From: Thermodesulfobacteriota bacterium
GTDB taxonomy: Bacteria; Desulfobacterota; BSN033; UBA1163
Length of the DNA: 34,924 nucleotides
NCBI GenBank assembly: GCA_030017685.1
Contig: JASEHH010000032.1
Coordinates: forward strand, 1-34,924
Direction: 5' to 3'
A program made the position numbers and the translations under genes. Below the pieces are notes generated by a model that was not told where the DNA came from, searched no databases, and saw only the letters and a list, made by a program, of their open reading frames with translations. Positions 15,509 to 22,673 of this stretch are shown here, piece after piece; position 1 is the stretch's first letter, and every line of letters starts with the position of its first letter.

Positions 15509-16054
15509 ATGTCATCCCAATCTCACGACTTAAATCAAATCACACCTTTTGAGGGAAAGTCTCCCCAATTTGATGAGACCGTATTCATCGATCCCTCTGC
15601 GAGGCTGATTGGAGAAGTCATCCTGGAGAAAGAGGTGAGCATCTGGCCCTTTGCGCTTTTGAGGGCGGATAGCGATCGAATCGTCGTGGGGGAACGTTCG
15701 GTCATTCTTGATAAGGTTTTGATCGAGTCCCCGAAGGACCGGCCGGTCATCATTGAACGAGAGGCATTGATCAGTCACGGTGTCATCCTTCACGGATGTA
15801 TTGTCAGAGAAGGGGCGGTTGTTGGAATCGGAGCGATCGTGCTCGATGGAGCAGAGGTGGGGAAGAATTCGGTCATCGGGAGCGGAAGTGTAGTGCCTCC
15901 TGGAATGAAGGTTCCTGAAGGGTCGCTCGTTCTTGGAATTCCGGGCAAAGTCGTCAAGAGACTGGATGAGGAGGCGATGGGACGATCCAGGGAACAGTGG
16001 AGCGAAGCTTACGAGAAGTCGAAGAAGTATCTAAAGATTTTTGGGAAAACGTAA
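15509..16054 (+). CDS. Gamma-carbonic-anhydrase-like hexapeptide-repeat protein
   Basis: A 181-residue left-handed beta-helix protein of the gamma-carbonic anhydrase/PaaY/YrdA group. Hexapeptide repeats run from about residue 24 (ETVFIDPSARLIGEVIL) to about 150 (GSLVLGIPGKVVKRL), and a C-terminal helix follows (SREQWSEAYEKSKKYLKIF). Two zinc-type histidines, H90 and H95 (SHGVILHGC), are in place. At the position where the third histidine normally follows the QDN-V-I pattern, the sequence reads LDKVLIES, with E73. Carbonic anhydrase activity is therefore doubtful, or the metal site is altered. Relatives of this fold often sit in CoA-related catabolic operons (for example PaaY), which fits its place between thiolase and dehydrogenase genes. 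Confidence 0.85.
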   Translation: MSSQSHDLNQITPFEGKSPQFDETVFIDPSARLIGEVILEKEVSIWPFALLRADSDRIVVGERSVILDKVLIESPKDRPVIIEREALISHGVILHGCIVREGAVVGIGAIVLDGAEVGKNSVIGSGSVVPPGMKVPEGSLVLGIPGKVVKRLDEEAMGRSREQWSEAYEKSKKYLKIFGKT

Positions 16055-16130
16055 GTGGTCTCTGAAAAAAATTCGTGCAGGTAGACTTCGAAAACCTGTT
16101 ACCAATTAAACAATCATAACGAGGAAAGTA

Positions 16131-17078
16131 ATGATTATCGATCGGATCAGAAGGGTATTGGTTGTCGGTGCAGGGACGATGGGCCATTCGATCGGACTGG
16201 TCTTTGCACAGGGCGGGTATGAGGTCGATCTGGTGGATATTAATGAGGACATCCTCGGGAAAGGCCTCAAACTGATTCAATCCAATCTTCGGACCCTGAA
16301 AGATGGGAAGATGGTCGATGTTAGATCGATTCCAAAGATTTTGGGCCGAATCCATCCCTCCACTTCCCTCGAGGTAGCAAAGAAGGCTGACCTGGTCGTA
16401 GAGGCAATATCAGAACATCCGAAAGCGAAGAAAGAACTTTTTCAGACTCTGGATCGCCTCTGTCCTGCTCGGACGATCTTTACCAGCAATACCTCCTATC
16501 TCAATATCTTTCGACTGGCGAAAAGAATCCGTCCCGAGAAGATGTTGATCTGCCACTGGTATGCCCCTCCCCATCTCATCCCTCTGGTCGATCTGGTCAA
16601 AGGTCCCGGAACATCCGCAATGACGATAAAAACAGTGAGGGAGATCCTCCTGAAATTGGGAAAGACGCCGGTGGTGATGAAGAAGTTCATCCCCGGATAT
16701 ATTGTCAATCGTCTCCAGAGGGCGATGGCGAGGGAGATCTTCTACCTTCTGGATGGAGGATATGCCACAGCGGAGGAGATCGACCGGGCAGTGAAGAGCA
16801 GTCTCGGGATCAGAATCCCTGCTGTCGGAGTGGTTCAACGATATGATTATACAGGACTCGATCTGGCCCTCACCTTTGAGAGAAACCCGTCTATCCATCT
16901 GGTCTCAAAGGACCGACGGCCCAAAACATTAGAACAGTTAGTAAAAGATGGATATTTCGGAGTGAAGTCGGGAAGAGGGTTCTATGACTACTCCTCAAAG
17001 AGAGTCGAAGAAGTCTTGAGGGAGAGGGATAGAAAGCTGATCGAAATGATAAAATTTTTTAAAAAAGAGGGAACTTAA
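16131..17078 (+). CDS. 3-hydroxyacyl-CoA dehydrogenase-family NAD oxidoreductase
   Basis: A 315-residue cytoplasmic enzyme with an N-terminal Rossmann domain (GAGTMG at 13-18, acidic D36 at the end of the second strand) and a C-terminal helical domain (FIPGYIVNRLQRAMAREIFYLL, about 186-207). Catalytic serine (S119 in TSNTS), H142 and N193 are present. The acidic partner normally E in VEV is D154. The segment CHWYAPPHLIPLVDLV is closer to the PPHLIPLVE form of lambda-crystallin, L-gulonate and carnitine dehydrogenases than to the NPVPVMKLVE form of classical fatty acyl-CoA enzymes. The substrate may therefore be a free 3-hydroxy acid or an unusual hydroxyacyl-CoA. GAGGAAAG precedes the ATG. 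It ends the thiolase gene run; the sigma factor gene starts 45 bases later. Confidence 0.88.
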   Translation: MIIDRIRRVLVVGAGTMGHSIGLVFAQGGYEVDLVDINEDILGKGLKLIQSNLRTLKDGKMVDVRSIPKILGRIHPSTSLEVAKKADLVVEAISEHPKAKKELFQTLDRLCPARTIFTSNTSYLNIFRLAKRIRPEKMLICHWYAPPHLIPLVDLVKGPGTSAMTIKTVREILLKLGKTPVVMKKFIPGYIVNRLQRAMAREIFYLLDGGYATAEEIDRAVKSSLGIRIPAVGVVQRYDYTGLDLALTFERNPSIHLVSKDRRPKTLEQLVKDGYFGVKSGRGFYDYSSKRVEEVLRERDRKLIEMIKFFKKEGT

Positions 17079-17123
17079 GCCGGTTTACTGTTGTCTTTAT
17101 AAGAGGGGACAAACGGATTTTTA

Positions 17124-17714
17124 ATGGAGAAGTCTCCAAAGGTTCAAAAAGAGGTGATTGAGGGGTGTAAGGCTGGAGACGAGGGCGCCTTTGCAGAGAT
17201 CGTCCTCACTTACCAGAAAAAGGTGTTCAATATTGCCTTTCGGATGTTGGGAAACAGAGAGGAGGCAAAGGAGTTGTCCCAGGAGGTCTTCCTTTCCGTC
17301 TTAGAGTCGATTAAGGATTTGAGAGAGGAGATTAAATTTGAGCCCTGGCTGACGCAGATCACCTTGAACCATTGCCGAAATCGCTGGAAATATTTGAAGC
17401 GAAGGCACTACTTCAAAACCGACTCGTTGAACGATCCTATCGAGACAGAGAATGGAGAGATGGAAAGACCGGTCTATGATCCTTCCGGTAATCCGGAAAC
17501 CCTCTTCGAAAAGAAAATGGTCCGACAGTTTGTTCAAAAGGGACTATTAAAATTGAAGGAGGATCAGAGAGAGATGATCGTGTTGAGGGACCTCCAGGGG
17601 TTCTCTTACGAAGAGATCGGAAGATTGCTCTCCCTTCCCGAAGGGACGATCAAGTCAAGACTTCACAGGGCCAGGATGGACCTCAAAGGGATTCTGGAGA
17701 GATCTATGCATTAA
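17124..17714 (+). CDS. ECF-type RNA polymerase sigma factor
   Basis: A 196-residue extracytoplasmic-function sigma factor. Region 2 spans about residues 22-90, with FAEIVLTYQKKVFNIAFRML, AKELSQEVFLSVLESI and PWLTQITLNHCRNRWK. An acidic linker (about 100-130) leads to region 4 at about 135-190, with REMIVLRDLQGFSYEEIGRLLSLPEGTIKSRLHRAR as the DNA-binding helix-turn-helix. It should direct RNA polymerase to a small regulon. The downstream gene encodes a zinc-finger membrane anti-sigma factor, its probable inhibitor. The ATG at 17124 is preceded by only a weak A/G-rich stretch, so translation may be low. A 130-base hairpin element lies between the sigma and anti-sigma genes instead of the usual overlap. 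Confidence 0.93.
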   Translation: MEKSPKVQKEVIEGCKAGDEGAFAEIVLTYQKKVFNIAFRMLGNREEAKELSQEVFLSVLESIKDLREEIKFEPWLTQITLNHCRNRWKYLKRRHYFKTDSLNDPIETENGEMERPVYDPSGNPETLFEKKMVRQFVQKGLLKLKEDQREMIVLRDLQGFSYEEIGRLLSLPEGTIKSRLHRARMDLKGILERSMH

Positions 17715-17750
17715 AAAAATGGGGAAAAAGCCGGTTGGGTTTAGGGTCAA

Positions 17751-17881
17751 TCGGTTAAGGTTACGAAGCCCGTTTCGGTTACCGGTTATGGTTACGTGTA
17801 AAAAATAAAGAGACGATAAACGTAGCCTTCTGATAACGATACGGGCCTCGTTACCGTTGCCGTTAGGCTTTATTTTTTAGG
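17751..17881. repeat. Hairpin repeat element, copy 2, between sigma and anti-sigma genes
   Basis: The second copy of the 622-757 element. Arms TTACGAAGCCCGTTTCGG (17761-17778) and ACGATACGGGCCTCGTTAC (17836-17854) pair imperfectly. The middle carries the conserved GTTACGTGTAAA and GAGACGATAAACGTAGCC. It fills nearly the whole gap between the two genes and would be transcribed as part of their mRNA. Confidence 0.75.
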
Positions 17882-17901
17882 AAATGAACGGAGCGAAGTC
17901 A

Positions 17902-18840
17902 ATGGATTGTGGAAAGGTTCGTGACCAATTCTCTTCCCTGTTTGAGGGGGAATTGAAGCCGCTGGAGGAGGAGAAGGTCAGGGAGCATCTTGGTTCCTGC
18001 CAGGACTGTGAAAAGGAGTGGAAAGAGTTCAGACAGATGATGGGCTGGCTTCACGCGGTCGAAGAGGAGGAGGTGCCCGGAGGGTTTCTCTCAGAGTTAC
18101 AGAAGAAACGGGAAGAACGAAAGAGGAAAGAGAGACGGGGAGGGGATCAGTTCTTCCGTTCCATGAAGATCCCTGTCCAGGCGGTGGCCATGGTAATGAT
18201 TGTTTTTTTGGCCCTTTATCTCAGCAACATGGCGCCTTTTGAGATGCTTCAGAAGAGGGCTGTTGAAAAATCCGAGGTTCCACAATCAGAGGTCCAAAAG
18301 AAAGAGGCAGAGCCCGTTTCTCCGCCTCCTCTCAAGATCTATCCTGAGAAATATAGGGCAGAGGCAAAATCCTCTGTGGTTGATGAGAAGAAGAGCATTC
18401 CACCCGCTCCTCCTCTCAAAGAAGAGATGGCAACGGCTGAACCCCTTCGCCCGAAAGAGATGGTAAAGGCAGAAGCCCCTCCATTGGAAGAGAAGAAGAG
18501 AGAGAGCGAGAGGGTTGGAACAGTCATGATGTCTCTTGCTAAAAAACCAGCCCGGGAAATTACCTTGAAAATCAGTGACAGGGAGAAAGCCGTCTCACAG
18601 GTTCAGGAGTTGGCAAAACAATTGGGAGGAGAAATGGTCAGAGAAGATGGAAGTGTCCTCCTGGCTTCCTTGCCTGTCTCCTCCTATGGCGAATTTGAAA
18701 AAGGACTGGCCCAGATCGGTTCTTCTCCCGTGTTTCCCAAAGCCACCGTTCCAAAAGAGATGAAGGATGATTCAAGCCTTGCCGCGGGAACGAAGAGCAA
18801 GGAACCCATTTTCATCCGCATTCACCTTGTCCCGGAATGA
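17902..18840 (+). CDS. Zinc-finger membrane anti-sigma factor
   Basis: A protein of about 312 residues. Its N terminus (MDCGKVRDQFSSLFEGEL) is a ZAS anti-sigma domain with Cys, 25 residues, then HxxxCxxC (REHLGSCQDCEKEW). One membrane helix follows (VQAVAMVMIVFLALYLSNM, about residues 92-112). A long Glu/Lys/Pro-rich linker leads to a small periplasmic domain of about 90 residues (EITLKISDREKAVSQVQELAKQL to the end), which resembles DUF4349/DUF2275-type tails of other anti-sigma proteins, with low certainty. It should hold the sigma factor encoded just upstream at the membrane and release it on an envelope signal. I choose the ATG at 17902, which has GGAG eight bases upstream and the usual ZAS opening; an in-frame ATG at 17884 would add six residues. 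Confidence 0.88.
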   Translation: MDCGKVRDQFSSLFEGELKPLEEEKVREHLGSCQDCEKEWKEFRQMMGWLHAVEEEEVPGGFLSELQKKREERKRKERRGGDQFFRSMKIPVQAVAMVMIVFLALYLSNMAPFEMLQKRAVEKSEVPQSEVQKKEAEPVSPPPLKIYPEKYRAEAKSSVVDEKKSIPPAPPLKEEMATAEPLRPKEMVKAEAPPLEEKKRESERVGTVMMSLAKKPAREITLKISDREKAVSQVQELAKQLGGEMVREDGSVLLASLPVSSYGEFEKGLAQIGSSPVFPKATVPKEMKDDSSLAAGTKSKEPIFIRIHLVPE

Positions 18841-18842
18841 TG

Positions 18843-19092
18843 ATGTGATTCAGACATTAAGACTATAGACCTCACGCCGCGCAAGCGCTGGCGCTGCGGG
18901 CAGACATTAGACTGAAAAATAGAAATAGCCAGAGATGACACAAAGATAGAGGACTGGCACCTGCGGCAGGAGCAGTGGAACCGGCACTCTTGGTATATAC
19001 GAAAAAATTTCAAAAGAGTGAAATATAGAATTAATTTCATACTTTGGGAAGCCTGATGTCTAACGTCTAAAGTCCAGTGTCTGAATTGCAAC
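18843..19092 (+). mobile_element. Decayed IVP-like cassette, copy 2
   Basis: A 250-base element flanked by perfect 9-base direct repeats GGAATGATG (18834-18842 and 19093-19101). Left end ATGTGATTCAGACATTAAGAC; right end GTCTAAAGTCCAGTGTCTG followed by AATTGCAAC. The left arm holds a GCGCAAGCGCTGGCGC palindrome identical to that of copy 1. The internal frame is dead: the position matching the MARDY start reads ATA GCC AGA GAT GAC (18925 onward). The left duplication overlaps the stop codon of the anti-sigma gene, so the insertion landed directly behind it. Together with the promoter at 19110 it explains most of the 393-base gap to the next gene. Confidence 0.8.
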
Positions 19093-19109
19093 GGAATGAT
19101 GGTCTCTGG

Positions 19110-19138
19110 TTGACTTATCGGAACAATCCTTGTATAAA
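19110..19138 (+). promoter_or_regulatory. Sigma-70-type promoter of the LysM/NlpC operon
   Basis: TTGACT (19110-19115), a 17-base spacer and TATAAA (19133-19138), about 95 bases before the ATG of the LysM/NlpC gene. The -35 begins 9 bases beyond the right target duplication of the cassette 18843-19092. Confidence 0.7.
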
Positions 19139-19233
19139 TTATCGTTATCTACTCTTCCAATCTGATCCTTTTCGATAAATTCCCATATCTTCAACAGGGA
19201 AAAGATGTCTGGCAACAGGAAAGGAGGGGATTT

Positions 19234-20151
19234 ATGGTGGGACGGTTAGGCTTTTCAGGGGTGATGCTGGTCGTTCTGGTCGTTTTGGCCTGCCCTCACA
19301 ATGGGGCGGCAGAAGAGCGCTATACAGTCAAGCCCGGTGATTCTCTCTACACGATTTCGAGATCGTATGGCATCTCCGTCGAAGCTTTAAAAGAGGCTAA
19401 CGATCTGGAAGGAAATCATCTCAAACCGAAGCAGGTTCTCCTCATCCCGCATCCGAAAAAGAGACCAGCCGGAAAGACAGCCCAGAAGGTTTCGTCCGAA
19501 ACAGAACCCTACATCGTGAAACAGGGAGATAGTTTATACACGATTTCGAAGAGGGTGGGGTTTTCAGTGGAAGAGATCAAGAGGATGAACCAGCTTCAAA
19601 CGAATGCCTTGAAGACCGGGCAGAAACTGATTCTGGTAAAACAGAAAAGCAACAGGGAAGAAGAATCAGAAGAGATCGGTGATGCGGAAGAGGTCAAAGA
19701 GAGTCAGCAAGCCCAGGGGGAGACTCAGACAATCACAGAGCCTCTTGGGAAATGGAGAGATCCCGAGGAGAGGGGTCTCTTCCTAAGAGTGGTTAAAACC
19801 TTTTTAGGGGTTCCTTACCGGCTGGGTGGTTCCACACTGAAGGGGCTTGATTGTTCCGCCTTTGTGAAAAGGGTTTTTGAAATTTTTAATGTTCAGCTCC
19901 CCAGAACCGCCCGGGAACAGTTGCGCATCGGCAAAAAAGTTGGGAGAGGAGAGTTGGAAGAAGGCGATGTCATCTTTTTTAAGACACGGTGGGCGAATAA
20001 TGCCCATGTGGGAATCTATATCGGCAACAACGAATTTGTCCACGCCTCCTATCGAGGCAAAGAAGTGAGGGTGGACAATCTGGATACACCTTATTTTAAC
20101 CAGCGGTTCATCAATGGGATGCGCATCATCGAATTAGAGAGGGAGAGTTGA
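19234..20151 (+). CDS. LysM and NlpC/P60 cell-wall hydrolase
   Basis: A 305-residue exported peptidoglycan endopeptidase. A signal peptide (about residues 1-26) could be a lipoprotein leader (VLAC, C20), although the lipobox is poor. Two LysM peptidoglycan-binding domains follow at about 29-72 and 92-136, both with the VKxGDSLYTIS pattern. After a charged linker (138-175), the NlpC/P60 catalytic domain covers about 180-300. It has C207 in GLDCSAFVKRVF, H258 in NNAHVGIYIG and H270 in FVHAS, a complete cysteine-histidine set for cutting stem peptides. A nearly perfect AGGAGGGG precedes the ATG. It opens a run of four genes, with only 4 bases to the next. A role in wall remodelling or separation is likely; the preceding envelope-type sigma factor may control it, but no specific site is visible. 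Confidence 0.93.
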   Translation: MVGRLGFSGVMLVVLVVLACPHNGAAEERYTVKPGDSLYTISRSYGISVEALKEANDLEGNHLKPKQVLLIPHPKKRPAGKTAQKVSSETEPYIVKQGDSLYTISKRVGFSVEEIKRMNQLQTNALKTGQKLILVKQKSNREEESEEIGDAEEVKESQQAQGETQTITEPLGKWRDPEERGLFLRVVKTFLGVPYRLGGSTLKGLDCSAFVKRVFEIFNVQLPRTAREQLRIGKKVGRGELEEGDVIFFKTRWANNAHVGIYIGNNEFVHASYRGKEVRVDNLDTPYFNQRFINGMRIIELERES

Positions 20152-20155
20152 GAAT

Positions 20156-20764
20156 ATGATCCTTGCCATCAATCCTAAAAATCCGCAGTTGAGGCTGGTC
20201 CGAAAAGTGATCGAAGTTCTGGAACAGGGAGGGGCCATCGGGTATCCCACCGACACTGTCTATGGAGTGGGTTGTGATCTCTTCAACCAGGAGGCGATCC
20301 GGAAGATTCATCGATTGAAGAAGATGGAGGGGAAGAAACCGCTCAGTTTCATCTGCTCCGACCTGAAGGACATCAGCCGCTATGCCCATGTTTCCAATTA
20401 TGCCTACAAGATGATGAAAAGGCTGCTTCCAGGGCCCTATACCTTTGTTTTGACCGCAACCAAACTTGTCCCCAAAATCGCCATGACGAAGCAAAATACC
20501 GTTGGCATTCGCATCCCGGACAATAAGATCTGTCTCAACCTTGTACGGGAACTGGGGCATCCGATCATCAGCACCAGCGTCTATAAGCCTGACGAAAGCC
20601 TTTACAACGATCCCGCCGAAATTGAAGAACGCTTCGCCAGGCAGCTCGATCTCGTCATCGACGGCGGAGTGATCGTTGCCGAGCATTCCAGCATCATTGA
20701 TCTCACCGATGAATTCCCAAAAGTCATCCGAAAAGGGAAAGGGGATGTGAGCCTTTTTCAGTAG
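20156..20764 (+). CDS. tsaC: L-threonylcarbamoyladenylate synthase (Sua5/YrdC family)
   Basis: A 202-residue cytoplasmic protein of the YrdC/YciO/Sua5 family, which makes threonylcarbamoyl-AMP from threonine, bicarbonate and ATP for the t6A modification of ANN-decoding tRNAs. Visible family marks are GGAIGYPTDTVYGVGCDLFN, KIHRLKKMEGKKPLSFIC, RLLPGPYTFVL, NTVGIRIPDN and PIISTSVYKPDE. The length fits the single-domain form without the Sua5 C-terminal extension. It could be the YciO paralogue rather than the true TsaC. The spelling GKKPLS is compatible with either. It starts 4 bases after the LysM gene stop and is followed by the flavin reductase gene, so it is in an operon. Confidence 0.88.
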   Translation: MILAINPKNPQLRLVRKVIEVLEQGGAIGYPTDTVYGVGCDLFNQEAIRKIHRLKKMEGKKPLSFICSDLKDISRYAHVSNYAYKMMKRLLPGPYTFVLTATKLVPKIAMTKQNTVGIRIPDNKICLNLVRELGHPIISTSVYKPDESLYNDPAEIEERFARQLDLVIDGGVIVAEHSSIIDLTDEFPKVIRKGKGDVSLFQ

Positions 20765-20792
20765 AAGGCGGATTTCCCTGAGGAGGAAAAGA

Positions 20793-21362
20793 ATGGGACG
20801 AAAGAGTCTTTCACCTACGACCTTACTCTTTCCCACACCGGTCGTGCTGGTCACCTGTGTGGATGGAAAGGGAAAACCGAATATCATCACGCTCGCCTGG
20901 GCAGGAGTGGTCAATTCCGAGCCTCCCATGATCGGCATTTCCATTCGACCGGAACGGTATTCGCATGGTTGCATAAAGGGGACGATGGAATTTGTAGTTA
21001 ATCTTCCCTCAGAGGAGATGGTCAGAGGGGTTGATGCCTGTGGGGTGGTCTCAGGAAGAGAGACAGACAAATTTGATCTGACGGGATGGAAAGCCGTTCC
21101 AGCGGAGAAGGTTAAGGCGCCATTGATCGACGAATGTCCGGTTCAAATGGAGTGTAAAGTCAAGCAGATCATCTCTCTCGGAAGCCACGATCTCTTTCTC
21201 GGCGAGATCATTGCCCTCCATGTGAAGGAGGAAGTGCAGAAGGAGAGGGGCCAGATCGATATCCCGAAAGCCCTTCCACTGGCCTACTGCCCGGGCGCGC
21301 GGGAGTACTGGAGCCTCGGAAAACCCCTCGGCCACTATGGTTTTACCAAAGGCAAGCCATGA
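20793..21362 (+). CDS. Flavin reductase family protein (FMN-binding split barrel)
   Basis: A 189-residue FMN-binding split-barrel protein of the flavin reductase-like family. The family pattern is clear: TPVVLVTCVDGKGKPNIITLAWAGVVNSEPPMIGISIRPERYSHGCI near the N terminus, then EFVVNLPSEEMVRGVDACGVVSGRETDKFD, and CPVQMECKVKQIISLGSHDLFLGEIIALHV. It probably binds FMN and passes electrons from NAD(P)H or another donor. In anaerobes, close relatives (flavoredoxin-like) act as electron carriers, but the exact partner is not visible. GAGGAAAAG precedes the ATG. The last four bases (ATGA) are shared with the start of the amidohydrolase gene, so the two are translationally coupled. Confidence 0.88.
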   Translation: MGRKSLSPTTLLFPTPVVLVTCVDGKGKPNIITLAWAGVVNSEPPMIGISIRPERYSHGCIKGTMEFVVNLPSEEMVRGVDACGVVSGRETDKFDLTGWKAVPAEKVKAPLIDECPVQMECKVKQIISLGSHDLFLGEIIALHVKEEVQKERGQIDIPKALPLAYCPGAREYWSLGKPLGHYGFTKGKP

Positions 21363-22201
21363 TCATCGACTGTCACACCCATATCTTTCCTGATGAGATG
21401 AAAAAGAACAGGGAGGCCTTTTGTTTAAGGGACGATGGATTTTCTTCCGTTTATAAAAATCCCAAGGCCAGGATCGTCGGAGCAGAGGAGTTGATTGCGT
21501 CGATGGATGAAGCCGGGATCGAGCAGTCGGTGATCTGCGGTTTTCCCTGGAACGAAAAAGAACTCTGCGCTCTTCATAATCAATACCTGATCGATTCTGC
21601 CTCGCGTTATCCCCATCGATTGATCGTTTTCATTCTTCTTCTCTTTTCGGACCCGGAGTGGTCTGCCATGGAATTGGATCGAGGAATAAAGCGTGGGGCA
21701 AAGGGAGTGGGGGAGATCGCTTTCTATGATCGGGAGATGACCGAGCAGGATATTGAATCGATGAGGCCGATTTTTAAAGAGATGGAGAAGCAGAAGATTC
21801 CCATCCTTCTCCATACCAATGAACATCTCGGGCATTCCTATCCCGGCAAGGGGAAGACGCCTCTGGAGGTTTTCTACCGGTTTGCCCTCGCCTTTCCATC
21901 TCTTAAAATTCTGCTGGCCCACTGGGGAGGAGGGCTTCCCTTCTATGAGTTGATGCCTGAGGTTGCAAAGGCAATGGCAAATGTTTATTACGATACGGCA
22001 GCCTCTCCCTTTCTTTATTCGAAGAAGATCTATGGCGTTGCAAAAGAGATCGTGGGCGCGGAGAAGATTATTTTCGGATCGGACTTCCCGCTGGTTCAAC
22101 CCCGGAGGTATTTTCAGGAGCTGGAAGAATCAGGCCTCTCGACCGAGGACCGCGAGAAGATTTTGGGGTTGAACTTTTTGAGGTTTCTTCAAACGGAATA
22201 G
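21359..22201 (+). CDS. Amidohydrolase-family metal-dependent hydrolase
   Basis: A 280-residue TIM-barrel protein of the amidohydrolase_2 group (which includes ACMSD-like decarboxylases and lactone hydrolases). Metal ligands are H6 and H8 in the N-terminal DCHTH motif, H152 in LLHTNEH, H188 in LLAHWGGG and D242 in FGSDFP. The length is typical. The substrate cannot be told; related proteins hydrolyse or decarboxylate ring-cleavage products. It overlaps the flavin reductase gene by four bases. Its 3' end overlaps the end of the convergent thioesterase gene by 13 bases, with no terminator hairpin between them. Confidence 0.88.
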   Translation: MIIDCHTHIFPDEMKKNREAFCLRDDGFSSVYKNPKARIVGAEELIASMDEAGIEQSVICGFPWNEKELCALHNQYLIDSASRYPHRLIVFILLLFSDPEWSAMELDRGIKRGAKGVGEIAFYDREMTEQDIESMRPIFKEMEKQKIPILLHTNEHLGHSYPGKGKTPLEVFYRFALAFPSLKILLAHWGGGLPFYELMPEVAKAMANVYYDTAASPFLYSKKIYGVAKEIVGAEKIIFGSDFPLVQPRRYFQELEESGLSTEDREKILGLNFLRFLQTE

Positions 22202-22608
22202 GTTCCTTCCAGGCCCTGTCGAACAAAGGAGGCCGTTGCTGTGGCCAATACCGCTCCATCCTCCCTTGCGACGCTTGCCTTTGCCTTAACCAATTTCTTA
22301 TGCACTTCTGTGATTTCTCCATCGATTCGAAGGGGTTGAAGGGTCGGGGCCGGTTTTTTGAATCTGACCTCCAGGGATGCCGCAATTGCATTCAATCCTA
22401 ATTCATAAACCAGATTGGCCATTGCTTCATCCAGAAGGGTGCAGACGATTCCGCCGTGGACGACTCCATCCCAGCCCTGATAGATTGGCTCCACCGTGAA
22501 GGTCGTGTGGATGGTCTGCTTCTGCCGGTCGACCTGAAACTTAATTTTTAATCCGTGAGGATTCTTATCGCCGCACACAAAACAGCCTCCATCCGATACG
22601 AATTTCAT
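22189..22608 (-). CDS. PaaI-like hotdog-fold acyl-CoA thioesterase
   Basis: A 139-residue single hotdog-domain thioesterase of the PaaI/YdiI type, which hydrolyses acyl- or aryl-CoA thioesters. The catalytic motif is GWDGVVHGGIVCTLLDEAM (about residues 45-63) with the usual HGG and acidic residue. SLEVRFKKPAP and KASVAREDGAVLATATASFV follow. It opens with GGCFVCGDKNPHGLKIKF, a common N terminus in this group. An open frame continues upstream to 22935, but that part only shadows the gene on the other strand. The ATG at 22608 with GAGGAG upstream is the real start. It reads away from the inositol monophosphatase-family gene, with a perfect inverted repeat at 22629-22664 in its leader. Confidence 0.88.
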   Translation of the reverse strand: MKFVSDGGCFVCGDKNPHGLKIKFQVDRQKQTIHTTFTVEPIYQGWDGVVHGGIVCTLLDEAMANLVYELGLNAIAASLEVRFKKPAPTLQPLRIDGEITEVHKKLVKAKASVAREDGAVLATATASFVRQGLEGTYSV

Positions 22609-22628
22609 CCGGTGCTCCTCATGATTTC

Positions 22629-22664
22629 CCCTCTTCCCATCGCAGGAGAGAGATGGGAAGAGGG
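22629..22664. promoter_or_regulatory. 13-base perfect inverted repeat between divergent genes
   Basis: CCCTCTTCCCATC (22629-22641) and GATGGGAAGAGGG (22652-22664) are perfect inverted copies around a 10-base spacer. The repeat lies 10 bases upstream of the -35 box of the plus-strand promoter and 21 bases upstream of the thioesterase start. It could be an operator, an mRNA leader hairpin or simply a repeat; no T run follows on either strand. Confidence 0.5.
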
Positions 22665-22673
22665 AAGTGATGG

